Shown here piece after piece: positions 47,241 through 61,032 of a stretch of 64,000 nt of DNA. The first letter of the stretch is position 1. Each line of letters starts with the position of its first letter. Source of the stretch: Taxillus chinensis (lineage: Eukaryota; Streptophyta; Magnoliopsida; Santalales; Loranthaceae); contig CM042092.1 in NCBI GenBank assembly GCA_023512835.1, positions 27,973,543 to 28,037,542 of the forward strand. The letters are read 5' to 3'. The translations under genes and the position numbers were made by a program. The notes under the pieces are model-generated. The model did not search any database, had not been told where the DNA came from, and saw only the letters and a list, made by a program, of their open reading frames with translations.

Positions 47241-47905
47241 CGTGTTTGGCGCAGCGTGTTTTCGGCTTTTTTCCGTATTTTAATACAAAAAACAGCTGTT
47301 GTGGTTTGTTTGGTTTGCGTTTTCTCTTCTAAATTCAAGTGCAACTTGTTTTTAATTTTATCCAAAATGAAAACACATAATCGGTGTTTTTGGTATTCGT
47401 TTTCTACACTCGCTTTCCTCTCTCCGCTTGGATCCACGCCTTCCTAGTCCCTCCCACCATCATCTCTCGCTGCCATGGCCGGCAACACCCTACATGATGC
47501 GTGGATCTGCCACCGTGATGGCCGGCGACCTCCTTGATGCCTAGATCTGCTCTCGCGACTCTCGGCGACATCTCCTGCAACATCAGTGAGTCCCCCAACG
47601 CTTGGATCTTCTCCCTGTGTGACGTCTGACAACCCTCCCCCATGCGATCCTTTGCCTGTGATGCCGTTGCAAGCCCCCACCTCCTGCAACATGACCCTCC
47701 CATGCCCCCCCAAACAGCGACGTAACTCCCCCCCCTGCGATGGCTTCTTCTGTGACGCAAAATCAAAAGCTGTTTCAATTCGAAAAAAATGATAGCCAAA
47801 CAAAAATGATGTATTTAATTTTCATGAAAATAATTTTCAAATGCAGTTTCTAAAAAAAATTTTGAGTGCAGAAAATCAAAAACAACACCAAATATGACAT
47901 CTATT
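47241..47905. mobile_element. Possible non-autonomous DNA transposon with imperfect terminal inverted repeats
   Basis: The left end GCGTGTTTGGCGCAGCG and the right end, whose complement starts GTCATATTTGGTGTTG, are imperfectly inverted. Inner blocks TTTGTTTGGTTTGCG and CCAAACAAAAATG are also inverted. The middle is CT-rich with no transposase. No target duplication is clear. Confidence 0.3.
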
Positions 47906-47959
47906 GGTATTTGGTAAATGGATGCCGATTGAATATTATTATTAATTACAGAAGTTTAG

Positions 47960-48560
47960 GGTAGCCATTTTTTATGGGCCTGAGCCTACTACAGTGAGGC
48001 CCATATAGTAGTTGAAGCCTACATGCTCTGACTACATAAACTCCCCTCCGCCCCCACTCTCTTCCCAGTTCCAACGCCACGTCCCCCAACACTATTAATT
48101 ATTTCTCCCACACTCTGTGCAGAGCACAAACACAAGCCTGACTAGTGGCTGCTGGCTGCGATGAGGAGAGCAAGGCGGAAACGCGGTAATCAAACCCGTC
48201 CGTCTTTTAATTAATGAATGACTCCCAGATACTAGCCCTAGTGTGCGCGCGTGCATGTGTATATCCAATTTTTTTTTCCACTTTCGTATGTGTATGTGTT
48301 TCTCTGTAATGATAATACAAATTTTGTAGCTGATTTTCGATTGACCCTAACTTTGTTCTCCGGGGTTGGTATAGGTTATTATTATGATCAGCATGCAAAT
48401 CTACTGTGTGAATCTATGGATGAAAGCACTGGGGCAAGGCTTTGGTCGAGGCATGGATGGTGCAACGAAGGCACGTGTGGAATCTCCTCCGCCCAGTTTC
48501 AATTTGATGATGCAAGTTTTACCAAATCGGTACTGATGTGGCGATATCCTATCTGAGCTT
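47960..48560 (+). other. Weak candidate host gene start (promoter-like motifs and short ORF)
   Basis: GGGCCTGAG (47,978) and GAGGCCCATA (47,996) resemble plant 'site II' (TGGGCC/GGCCCA) promoter elements, and TACATAAAC follows at 48,035. A basic ATG-initiated peptide (MRRARRKRG) starts at about 48,161 and meets a GTAATC that could be a splice donor. A later open stretch (GYYYDQHANLLCE to about 48,556) could be a second exon after TATAG at 48,372. I recognise no family, and none of this is decisive. Confidence 0.22.
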
Positions 48561-49870
48561 TATAAATCGACTTATATTATTTATTATTTTTTTTAATTAA
48601 TTAAATTTTTTTTATAGTTTTTATAGTCTTTCTTGACCTTGTAAGACCTTTTTTAGATCTTCTAAGATTTTATTTTATTTTTATTTATTTTATTTTTTTT
48701 CATGTATTAAATTCTAAGCAAAAAATTATTAGCTTAGAGTTAAATCATGATATTTTCTCATTTTGGATCAACTCATCTCCTACTTTCTCGTCTATCCCTC
48801 CTGAGCTATTTCTGTTGATTATGTTTGTTTGTCTATCTATATATAAAAGTAGTAATATTTCAATGGAAAAGAAAAGAATAAGAAGAGACTCATATCAATC
48901 TCATTCGAGTACATGTAATGTATTATTGGAGTTATGATGGGTTTTTTTAATTTTCAGACTGTTTCTATACGCTTCCTCTGGGTTTTATGCATACATCTCT
49001 GTGTTTGTTTTTTTATAACTTTATTATTGTTTAATGATGATGAGATGTGGGAAAAATTCTCACAAACTGACCCACGAATTGAGGGGGGGCGGTGTGGTGT
49101 CGGGGTGTAAATCAACTTTTGTATGGAAAAAATAATCAATCCATGTGATCACCATCTGCGTACACACCAAATTTAAGGGGCTTTTGCCGTGTGAGACCGG
49201 CGAGTCATATGGGTTGCCTTCACTTCCTCCCCGTCTTTTTCAATGCTTTTTTCTTCCTTCCAACAGGTCATCGTGGCACACCAAATCCATTCACAATTTG
49301 ACCCTCGATTCCCGCAATTCAGTAAACTGGCACATGTGTTTCTCATTAATTTGTGCGGTCATACGGTGTGTGCTCAATTAGGTACACAGTATACCAACCG
49401 GCAAAACCCTAACATCATTTTCCTGTTGTCCTTTAATCAGATATGTTGTCAAGCAAGTTTAACTTATCACGATATAAATTTATATAATTTTAATATTAAA
49501 TTAATATTTATTTTAAAAGTAATGTTTAAATTAAATATTCATATAATATATATTATTTCTTATGATCATTTAATAATTAATTTATGTGTAAATTAAATTA
49601 AAAAATAAAATAATTTATTTTAATTATATTTTTTTAATTTAATTTGTGCACAAATTAATTATTAGATTACTGTAAAATTTTACCGATATAAAATATACTA
49701 TATAAATATTCAACCTAACGATTAATTTTAAAACAAATATCAAAATTATTCAGATTTCTATGGTGGTAAGCCGAGCTTGCTTTTCAGCAAATCCAAACTC
49801 CCTTTAATCACCCAGCGTTTAATGATTACTAGTTTATTTCGTTGTAATTATATTTTGTGTGTATATATAT

Positions 49871-51888
<2,018 letters not shown>

Positions 51889-52337
51889 CCCTGGATCTTC
51901 GAACTGCGAACTACGAACTACGGACTATGAACCTTTGACCCAACGACCCTAGATCTTCGACCCTTCGACCCTACGACCCTGGATCTTTGACCCTTCGACC
52001 CAGAACTTCGGATCTTCATCATTTCGATCCAGAAATCCGCCCAGGGTACTATTCATCATCGTTTTTGCCTGTTCTTCATCTGGAATCAACCCAGCAACCC
52101 CCAAACGCCCACAAACACGCATTTTACGCAACAGACTATGATATCTACCTAAAAATGCGTCCAAAACGCCTCTAAATCGCACAGATAACAGCAGAAATAC
52201 GCATCAAATTTTAGATTTCTAGAAATCTAGATCTAAATCCAAATTTACATGGTTAACTTCTCAACCATCATGAAATACACAGTTATACACCCCCAAAATC
52301 ACAGAAACACATCTCTACAATGATCTAAATCCGTTCT
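51889..52337 (-). mobile_element. Element J 3' LTR, left fragment
   Basis: Begins abruptly next to LTR L with GACCCTGGATCTTCG repeats and is collinear with 62,400-62,557 of the 5' LTR of J (CGACCCAGAACTTC.GATCTTC). It is separated from its right part (54,977-55,587) by solo LTR K. The portion corresponding to 61,033-62,400 is absent, so this LTR is truncated on the left. Confidence 0.7.
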
Positions 52338-54009
52338 TATCAAGCCCCTAAATCCTGAAACCCACAGGACTAGGTACGCGACTTCCCCACGCCCACTCCG
52401 GGGTCGAGGGGTTGGTGACTGATTCAACCCTGTACAATACTACAACGGGGGTAGCATTGTACTTGTAAATATTCCAATGCAACATACAAGACATGAATAA
52501 ATATGTCTGCAAATAATATTACTGAAGTCCAGCTAATCAGGTTTGTACAACTGCCACGGACCCATGTCCAGGAAATAAATGAATAATTAGTAAACGAGTT
52601 CATGGGGGATAATCTTACTTAAAGAGGTCCCGACCTGCTCCGCTATGGCTCCAATTGCTATCCCCTACAACCTGTAGGAAATAAAAAAAAAGTAGGGTGA
52701 GCACGAATGCCCAATAGGTGACTCTCATTATCACCACTATCCTTTTACTCACATTCCTAGGTCTATATGATCAGTGGATGCATGTGCTAGTGTAGTGTCA
52801 CATTCCAACACAAATAAATTCCATCCAATTACAAATAAAACATCACATCACATCACATTTCGAATCATTAAAGGCTCATGCCGGCAAAACAATCACCCAT
52901 GGAAATTCCCGTCACCAACTCCAGGAGTTCAAATCACCACTAGAAAGCCTTATGTGGGATCTGTGGTGCCCCTGACAACAACCTACCACATATGGGACCT
53001 GGGTTACCAGCCACATAGGGGACCTGTGGCCTCTTGCCAGCCCTATGTGGGATCTGCGATTACCCAACCTATTTCGTGATAAAATCCCCACCCATAACTG
53101 ATAAACACCAAATTTATCACAAGTCCACACACATAATTAATAAATACCAATTTAATCACATCCACACTCATATCTAATAAATACCAATTTAATCACATCC
53201 ACACTCTTAATTAATAAACAGAGTTTTCAATAGTCACGACTCGCTACAACGGCCTTACGATTACTAAAATTACCAACCTAGTATTAACTTGTCACAAATG
53301 ACATATATATATGTGTATATATATATATATATGTATGTATATATATATGTATATTTATATACCTATTCAAAACAAGAGCTGGGCCAGTCCAGGAGAGCCG
53401 GCCCAGAGGACTGCCAGCCCAAAAGGGCTGGCGACTGCTGCTGGGGGCGGCACAAGTCGCCGCCCCTCCCATCGCTGTCCACAGCAGGGTCTTGTCAGAC
53501 CCTGCCCTACCATCGACCAGGTTGTCCCACGGATAGCCTTTTTTTTTTTTTCAGCATCGCCCGACCAGGCCTCGCCCCTCAACGCATGAAATGCCTTCCC
53601 CTAAACGCACGAAAATCCTGCTGTATGCAAAGGGACCCAGTCGAAAGGCCTAATAACAAATAATAGTAGTAATCGCAATTGACAGAATGCATTAGACGTC
53701 CAGGATGGTCAAAGGAAATTTCATCCAAGCAGGCCACGCTAATTTGTCTGACAGGCATAGGGAGTGGACAACATACGGGGAACGAGACAAAAAAGAGAAA
53801 CACCCAATGATCATCTCTAACAGCTTCCATTCAAGAAAATAGAATAACGAGGGGGTAGAATCACCTACCTGGATTTGATTCGGAACGATTGATTGAACAG
53901 TCTGCTTCAAACCCTTCCTGTTCCTCTCTCACCAGGTTCCGCGCACAACGCACAACAAATGGAACGTAGGGTTTCTACCCTAGGCTCCTCCTTTTATATT
54001 AACAAATAC

Positions 54010-54010
<1 letters not shown>

Positions 54011-54102
<92 letters not shown>
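54011..54102. repeat. (AAT)n microsatellite
   Basis: About 30 uninterrupted AAT units inside solo LTR K, followed by interrupted AAT tracts to about 54,380. Confidence 0.95.
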
Positions 54103-54103
<1 letters not shown>

Positions 54104-54424
54104 TATGAATAAAGTAATAATAATAATAACAATAATAATATTTCATTATAATTAATCCCAAATAATTATATTGATAAAAAATAAAGTCTAATATTTAAAA
54201 TACTGACACTATAATCCCTTAATAATAATCAACGCAATAATTGTAATAATAATAATAATAATCATTACATTCATTATTATAAATACTCACCTACTTAAAT
54301 AATTTAAATAATTAAATTAATAAGTTTAATATTTAATAATAACCTTAACATATTAAAATCACCACATTAAATAATAATAATAATAACTCAACGCTCGTGT
54401 TGAGGTCACGCTGCCGAATAGATA

Positions 54425-54912
54425 TGTTGGGTCTCTAACGTCCCATAGATCAATCCCACATCGGTTAGGGCGAACATTGAGGTCGTCCTAATGAGGAGGC
54501 TCATGTGCACCTTGTCACAACGCGTTTTAACGGGTCGCGGCCCGTTAGAAACAAATCCGTGCGGGCTGCGGCCCATGGGTGGGTGCGCGAGTGCCAAAGC
54601 GGACAATATTGTGATAGTGAGTGCCCTGGCCGAGGTCCAACAAGTGGTATCAGAGCCGGGTCCTCTAAACCGATGGTGGGATTGGGGGGGAGACTGTTGG
54701 GTCTCTAACGTCCCATAGATCAATCCCACATCGGTTAAGGCGAACATTGAGGTCGTCCTAATGAGGAGGCTCATGTGCACCTTGTCACAACGCATTTTAA
54801 CGGGTCGCGGCCCGTTAGAAACAAATCCGTGCGGGCTGTGGCCCATGGGTGGGTGCGCGAGTGCCAAAGCGGACAATATTGTGATAGTGAGTGCCCTGGC
54901 CGAGGTCCAACA
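54425..54912 (+). mobile_element. TRIM2: 488-bp terminal-repeat retrotransposon in miniature
   Basis: Two 218-bp direct repeats (54,425-54,642 and 54,695-54,912), TGTTGGGTCTC..GTCCAACA, differing at 3 positions, enclose only 52 bp. The PBS TGGTATCAGAGC is at 54,645-54,656, and a G-rich PPT (GGTGGGATTGGGGGGGAGAC) at 54,675-54,694 abuts the right LTR. The target duplication AGATA (54,420-54,424 and 54,913-54,917) is perfect. No coding capacity. I see no 5S-rRNA-like block, so it does not look like Cassandra. Low LTR divergence suggests it is among the youngest insertions here. Confidence 0.93.
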
Positions 54913-54976
54913 AGATATTCAAACTCTATTCGGGCCTAACTTCCAACCTCACCCAAGTACGGGTCTTTACAGTTCT

Positions 54977-55587
54977 TAACCACAGATCTGATACTAAACC
55001 ATTAGATCTAACCCAGAATTGAATTTCCCAAAAATCTAGGGTTCATGCTCAATTTCATAAATCATGATAAATTCGTGCAGATCCAAAACAGAATCAAATA
55101 AGGAGTTAAGGATACCTACTTGGAGTGATTCTTTAAGCTCCACGAACCCAAATTGCTCCAAATCGCTAAGGCACCAAGCTTCAAGCTCTCTCTCTCTCTC
55201 TCTCTCTCTAACGCACAGACTTGATAGCGTAAAGTGAAAGCTCTTTCTTTTTCCTTCTATTTATATTTCTGCCAGTCATTGACCAATAACTGACCTAGTC
55301 AATCATTGACCTAGTCAATAATTGACCTCCATGGTCCCGAACTCCAAATTGAGTCAAATTACAGTCAAAATGCTCGAAATGACAAGCACAACACTATTCA
55401 AATAATATCACACCCACATGACCGCCCAAACGTAAAGTCAACCAATAAACCCTGAAAAGTCAACAATCGGGTCAAACGGGCCCAGGTACAGTCAAAATGC
55501 TTACATCGATGACTACACTACCATCCAGATAGTTACATTCCCATAGAATAACTATCTCTCAAAACTACCCAAATACGAGTCTTTACA
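54977..55587 (-). mobile_element. Element J 3' LTR, right fragment
   Basis: Continues the J LTR after K and ends GAGTCTTTACA beside the PPT. The complement TGTAAAGACTCGTATTTGGG matches the start of solo LTR F closely, so J and F are one superfamily. It includes a short CT run (55,189-55,209) and a TATTTATATTT TATA-like box near 55,257. Confidence 0.82.
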
Positions 55588-55922
55588 TCCTCCCCACCTT
55601 AGAACTTTTTGTCCTCGAAAATAAAACACATGCCCAAAGGACATAGCAAAATTCAAGCTCAATGTCCCAACAACAAAACATAAAACATGATCACTGATCA
55701 CATATGTGCAATGCATCCAAAAGGGCTGACAAAATCCAACAACAACAAGTTAAACCGCATCTCAAACAACATATGCAAAACAAATGCATAAAACATAACT
55801 CATACCTCAAGGAAAGTCCTCACATCTTCCCCACCTCAGGACTGATCGTCTTCGAATAGCTCAAAATGAAGAACCCACATCTGGCTCTCTTTCTCCCAAG
55901 TCTGCTCCTCCATGCCTCGGTG
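55588..55922 (-). other. Element J 3' UTR and polypurine tract
   Basis: The minus-strand PPT (TAAGGTGGGGAGGA) is at 55,588-55,601, with a TTTTCGAGGACAAAAAG motif next to it. The chromodomain frame of J is disrupted near 55,923 (after IPLVRVLW) and its tail, WWYHRG..EEQTWE-like in another frame, is visible to about 55,860. Confidence 0.6.
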
Positions 55923-57323
55923 TCACCATAATACCCGGACCAGTGGGATCGTCTTGCCCCGCAAGACCTGCTCCCGTCTCTCCAAAATCTGTGCCGACAT
56001 CTCAACAACGGCACCATCATCAGCCAAGTCTATCTCGCGATAGTCCAACACATGAGAAGGATCTGGGTGATACCGTCGCAACTGAGACACATGGAACACA
56101 TCATGTACTCGCGCCAACTTCGGTGGCAAAGCTAATCGGTAAGCCACTGCGCCTACGGTGGCAATAATCTCAAATGGTCCCACAAAACGAGGGGAGAGTT
56201 TGGATCCACATCCAAACCTCCGATGCCCTCGACGCGGCGAAACCCGCAAAAATACATTGTCCCCCACCTCAAACTGCAAAGGTCGACGCCTCTGATCCGC
56301 GTAGGACTTCTGCCTACTCTGTGCTGTCAACATACGCTGTTGAATCAACTGCACTATCTCCGTGGTCTCTCGAACCATATCGGGACCGAGAACCGCTGTC
56401 TCTCTCATCTGTGCCCAACACAAAGGTGATCTACAAGGCCACCCATATAGCGCCTCATATGGAGCCATCCCAATCGTGGCCTGATAACTGTTGTTGTAAG
56501 AGAACTCCACTAAAGGAAGGTGAGTCTCCCAACAACCTCCAAAATCTAGGACACAAGCATGCAACATATCCTCGAGTGTCTGGATCGTCCGCTCCGACTG
56601 ACCATCCGTTTGTGGATGAAAGGCTGTACTGAGGTTCACCCTAGTACCCAAAGCTCATTGCAACTGTCTCCAAAACTGAGAGGTGAACTTCGCATCCCGA
56701 TCAGATACAATAGACAATGGGACTCCATGTAACCACACAATAACATTAAGATACATCTGTCCCAAAGTCCTCACTGGGTATGTCTCCCGAATCGAAATAA
56801 AATGCGTTAATTTGGTTAACTGGTCCACAATAACCCATATAGTGTCGTGTCCCCTAGAACGAGGAAGTCCAGTGACAAAATCCATGGTTACGTGGTCTCA
56901 TTTCCACTCTGGCACTAGCAATGACTGCAACTCACCAGCTGACCTCAGGTGCTCTGCCTTGACCTGCTGACAGGTCAAACACCTCCTCACAAAATCAGCA
57001 ACAGCCTTCTTCAGGCCTGGCCACCAATACTGCCTCCTCACAGCATGGTACATCTTAGTTCCACCAAGATGTACAGCTAACCTCGACTGGTGAAATTCCC
57101 GAAGAACTTCCTCCTGAAGAGAAGTGAGAACTATCAGTCGATCTCTATACCTCAATATATGCTCTGCATCCTCAGTCCAATCAGAAGATGCCTGCCCAGT
57201 TTGTATCCTGTCCCTGATGACCTCACAATCAACGTCCCCCAGCTGATCCTCTATGATCCTACGCTGTAACTCAGGGACTGTGACAACAACACTGAGGATC
57301 CCTCGCCCCTCGCTGGTCACCAT
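55923..57323 (-). pseudogene. pol: Element J integrase with chromodomain, several stops
   Basis: Zinc domain HLGGTKMYHAVRRQYWWP with CLTCQQVKAEHL. A TGA at about 56,895 replaces Trp before DHVTMDFV (EWK stop DHV, where C has EWKWDH). The core has MDFVTGLPRSRGHDTIWVIVDQ and VSDRDAKFTSQFW, a TGA near 56,652, then HPQTDGQSERTIQTLEDML and the C-terminal [30 protein letters not shown] in pieces. The tail [23 protein letters not shown] ends at a frame break. All three acidic catalytic positions remain. The integrase is similar to, but clearly diverged from, that of C. Confidence 0.85.
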
Positions 57324-57830
57324 CTACAACCTCATCGCTACCAGCTGACCCATCATCTCCCATTCCTTAATGGCACAATGGGCCACCACGGCCCTGCTCT
57401 TCCTACTCAGAGCATCCGCCACCACATTACCCTTCCTAGGGGTGTACATCATATGAAACTGAAACTCCTGCAGGTACTCCACCCACCGCCTCTGCCTAAG
57501 GTTCAGGTCTCGCTGAGAAAAGATATACTGTAAGCTTTTGTGGTCCGTATATACCACAAATTTCTCCCCAAGGAGATAATGCTGCCAGCTCTTTAAAGCA
57601 AAGATCACTGCAGCCAACTCCAAATCATGCGTGGGATAATTCTGCTCATGTGGTCTCAACTGCCTAGATCCATAAGCAATCACCTGCCGAGCCTGCATCA
57701 ACACACAACCAAGTCCCACCCTGGAAGCATCACAATACACCTCGAAAGGCACACCCTCCTATGGGAGAATCAAGATAGGTGCTGAGGTCAATCGTGCCTT
57801 CAGCTCCATGAAAGCACTCTCACACGCATC
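57324..57830 (-). pseudogene. pol: Element J RNase H
   Basis: After a TAG near 57,762 (ILP stop EG) the RNase H domain is open: [84 protein letters not shown] stop at 57,324-57,326 separates it from integrase. The connection to RT is frameshifted near 57,895. Confidence 0.85.
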
Positions 57831-59523
57831 AGACCAAACAAAAGGAACTCCCTTCCTCGTCAGATGTGTCATAGGAGCTGCCAACCGGGAAAAAATCATC
57901 CACAAACCTCCGATAGTAGCCTACCAAACCAAGGAAGCTACGAATCTCAAACACATTCGTGGGCCTCTTCCATGACATAACCACCTCGATCTTCTCAGGA
58001 TCCATTGTGATACCCTCCGAAGATACCACATGCCCCAAGAAGTGCACTTGTTACAACCAGAATTCACATTTCGTGAACTTCGCGTACAACCGGTGCTCCT
58101 GTAAGGTCTGTAATACAACCTGCAAATGCTCCTCATGCTCCCTCTTGGTCGCTGAATAGACCAAAATATCGTCGATGAACACCATAACGAACATATCTAA
58201 ATATGGAGCAAACACATGGTTCATCAATCCCGTAAACACTGTTGGAGCATTCGTGAGCCCAAACGGCATCACAAGCCACTCATAATGCCCATAACAACAA
58301 CTGAACGCGGTCTTAGGGATATCTGCCTCCCTAACCCTCAACTGATGGTATCCAGATCTCAAGTCTATCTTGGAAAACCACCTCGCACCGCGAAACTGAT
58401 CAAACAGGTCATCGATCCTCGGTAATGGAATCCTGTTCTTCACAGTCACTTGGCTCAGCTTCCACTAGTCTATATACAGCCGAAGTGAACCGTCTGCCTT
58501 CTTGCCAAACAACACTAGAGCACCCCACGGTGAGCTACTCCGCCTGATAAAGCCTCATGCCAGTAGATCATCTATCTGTCTCTTGAGCTCTCTAAGCTCT
58601 GTCGGTGCCATCCTGTAGGCCGCTAACCTGATCGGTGTTGTCCCTAGCAACAACTCGATCGAAAACTCTACCTCCCTCACGGGTGGCGAACTGACCAAGT
58701 CCTCGGGAAACACATTCGGGAACTGATCTACAATGGGTGGCAAAACAGCCTTCCCCTCTCTCCTCCTATCAACCAATGTCAAACTGGCTAACTGGTGGGT
58801 CACATCACCCCACCCATGCCTCAAAGGTCCCAACCTGCATGCCTCATCGGTCCACTCACCCACAAAGACACCCCTCATGCCCTCTGGTGTGAGAAACGTC
58901 ACACGCTGTCGAAAACAATCAATCTTGGCCTCCACAGAGACCAACCAATCTATACCCAGGATAACATCAAAATCATCTAACTCCATGACATACAAACCAC
59001 ACATCAGGTTAACACCCCCAAGTGTTACCTGACAAGCACGACAGATACTCTCAAGTATCACAATTCCACCCAAAGGTGAAGCAACCATCAGAGACTGACT
59101 AACTGTCTCCTGGTCTAACTCCAAACCAACCACCGTAGTATATGAAATAAAAGAATGGGTAGCACCAGTATCAATCAAAACTGAACAGATAGTATGAGAA
59201 ATGATAATGATACCTCTCACCACTGAAGGTCCTGCTCCTTCCTCGTCAACTGGTGAAACCTCTGCCTCTTTGCTGGTAAGGGAAAAAGTCCTCCCTCGTG
59301 GCCCACTGCCACTAGCCTGGCCCATTAGGGCCTTGCCCCGCTGATCAACATGACCCTGTGCCTCCCGCTGAGGCTGCTGCACCGCAGGTCGCGTCTGCGT
59401 GCTCTGTGCTAGCGGCACCGACCTCTGAGACAGAGCCCCACTCCTCTGTCCCTGCTCTCTCGGACGAGGGCCTACACTGCTGGTCGAGCTAAGGGTAACA
59501 CATTCCCTAGCTCCATGTCCCAC
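57831..59523 (-). pseudogene. pol: Element J protease and reverse transcriptase
   Basis: The protease has VLIDTGATHSFI (DTGA) and FDVILGIDWLVS. RT begins VVDQFPNVFPEDL, AYRMAPTELRELKRQIDDLLA, then a TGA near 58,555, and a stop in the YIDYRKL-equivalent position near 58,468. It continues open with [32 protein letters not shown] and the [11 protein letters not shown] active site (near 58,160). A TAA at about 58,051 and a frame change near 57,895 follow [12 protein letters not shown] and [15 protein letters not shown]. The order PR-RT-RH-INT confirms Ty3/gypsy. Confidence 0.87.
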
Positions 59524-60591
59524 CTTCCCTCATCGAAAGCATGTCATCCTTTTCCTCGGGCAGTCTCTCGACAAATGTCCAGTCAAACCACAACTCCAAC
59601 AAGTACCTGACCTCCGACTGGCTAAACTCTCATGGGGTCCCATTGCCTGGCTGGACACCCTCTGCACCTGCCTCCTCTCAGGCTGAGCAACACTGCTCTC
59701 CCCACTCTGCCTCTTCTTGCTCGGACCTGCCAAATCGCCCGGCCTCTGGGCTCTCGCCTGATCCTGACCTCGCTCAATAATGAGTACCTTGTCGACCGCC
59801 TCCCGGTAGCTGGTCAACTGCATCGGTTCCAGCTGTCTTTTCAGAGATGGCCTCAAGCCCTGAATAAAATCCTGCGTTTTACGGGCTTCCTTTTCCCAAG
59901 CCTCAAGAGCAAACCGCCCTAAATTTGTGAAGGCTTGCATATACTCACCCACCGTTTGGCTACCCTACTGAAGCTCATAATACTCTCTCCGTCGGGTATA
60001 CTGTATCGAGCTGGGAAAATACTCCCCAAAGAAGCACTCAACAAACTCTCTCCAGCTCATCTGGCTGCCATGGACAACTCTTGTGGATTCCCACCACCTG
60101 CGTGGGATACCCAACAGATAGTGCATCCCCACTCGCACCCGCTCCTCATCTGGCACCCCAATCATCTCAAAGATGTCCTCTTTCGATCTAATCCAGTCCT
60201 CGGCTGCCTCTGGCCGCAAACTATCCTCAAAAGTCCTGGGTGCATGTTTCAAAAACTGTGCAACCCAGTCCACCCCTCGTCGCGCTGGCTCTATCACGAC
60301 CTCCTGCTGGTGCACATCCTGCACCACCCTCACCTCCTACTGCTGAGGCTGTGGCGGCTACTGAGGCTGCTGCTGCCTCTTCAACTCATCCACCTCTCTA
60401 GCCATATCCCTCATCGAGCCCTGCATACCCTGTATGGCCTCCTGCAATTAAATCAATACCTGAGCCAAATCAGGTCCCACAACGGGAGCTGACGATCTCT
60501 GCTGCGGGCTTTGCTGCCCCTGGTGTTCCTACTCTATCGTGGGCTCCTCTGCCGGGCCTTGGCCTCAGACAACTCTCTTCGGTGGTGCCAT
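59524..60591 (-). pseudogene. gag: Element J Gag with internal stops
   Basis: Probable start MAPPKRVV at 60,591, followed by a stop, a Gln/Pro-rich N-terminal part and an open segment from 60,333: VDWVAQFLKHAPRTFEDS, AEDWIRSKEDIFEMIGVPDE, GIPRRWWESTR and FFGEYFPSSIQYTRRREY. A stop near 59,964 and another near 59,530 flank the segment with VDKVLIIERGQDQARAQRPGD. The single CCHC knuckle is CWSCGLTGHLSRDC; B and C have two. Capsid/nucleocapsid protein, non-functional. Confidence 0.83.
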
Positions 60592-61032
60592 CACACTGGC
60601 CACAACAACAAACAAAAAACGATCAACACTAGTACTACTAGCACAAACAGCCATCAAAGGCACATTCGACATGTACATTCTCACCACACGACCCGTAGGT
60701 CCACAACCATGCATATAGCATCGTGTCACCCCTCAGGGTACACCACAATCAAGTCCTGGCTCTCATGGCCATGTTCCATCCTGGCACCAAATGCAATGAT
60801 ATCACACACACAAGGACAAACTAGTGCCCTACATGCACACAAGCATACCACTAGCAATGCACCCCATCCCCATGTATGCTCCTAGGATGATCTAACTGAC
60901 ACCAAAATAACTTAGAAAACATGTAAGGTTTGCGTTGATCAGGCGCCCTCCCTACAGTTTTCCAAGTCACATGGAATCAATTAACCACCCCTCACTAACC
61001 TAGGTCCACTAGACCATGCTTTGATATCAACT
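60592..61032 (-). other. Element J 5' leader with degenerate primer binding site
   Basis: The PBS lies at about 61,018-61,030. On the minus strand it reads TTGATATCAAAGC, a decayed TGGTATCAGAGC. The sequence AGACCATGCT beside it parallels B and C. Confidence 0.7.

Larger units (their letters stand above)
41427..49870. other. AT-rich, low-coding intergenic stretch
   Basis: About 8.4 kb with no retrotransposon protein and no convincing host gene. 41,427-41,760 is GC-rich and may continue the leader of element I. 42,040-43,420 and 44,180-44,600 are strongly AT-rich. GCCAATGCGGATGCTCTAA near 41,863 resembles the end of a small DNA transposon, but no partner end was found. Poly-T, poly-C, poly-G and short TA runs are scattered (43,990; 46,132; 45,236; 45,860). 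Smaller items are listed separately. Confidence 0.5.
52338..54971 (-). mobile_element. Solo LTR K (about 2.14 kb without TRIM2), minus orientation
   Basis: Plus-strand reading TATCAAGCCCCTAAATCC (degenerate TG) to TACGGGTCTTTACA, with a perfect target duplication GTTCT (52,333-52,337 and 54,972-54,976). No interior domains. It shares the LTR-end layout (GGGGTTGGTGACT near 52,415) with F and J. Contains a TA-rich microsatellite (53,300-53,362), a short tandem TATGTGGGA-type repeat (52,940-53,070) and AAT repeats. Confidence 0.82.

Noticed and set aside
47404..47803. Two overlapping minus-strand frames of about 120-130 codons
   Set aside because: CT-rich sequence with no recognisable domain, inside a possible TIR element.
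54425..54912. Cassandra-type TRIM with 5S rRNA promoter
   Set aside because: I looked for 5S-like A-box/IE/C-box sequence in the 218-bp LTR and did not find it; only the general TRIM architecture matches.
54411..54917. Tandem duplication of host DNA
   Set aside because: The PBS, PPT, terminal TG..CA and 5-bp TSD show the two copies are LTRs.
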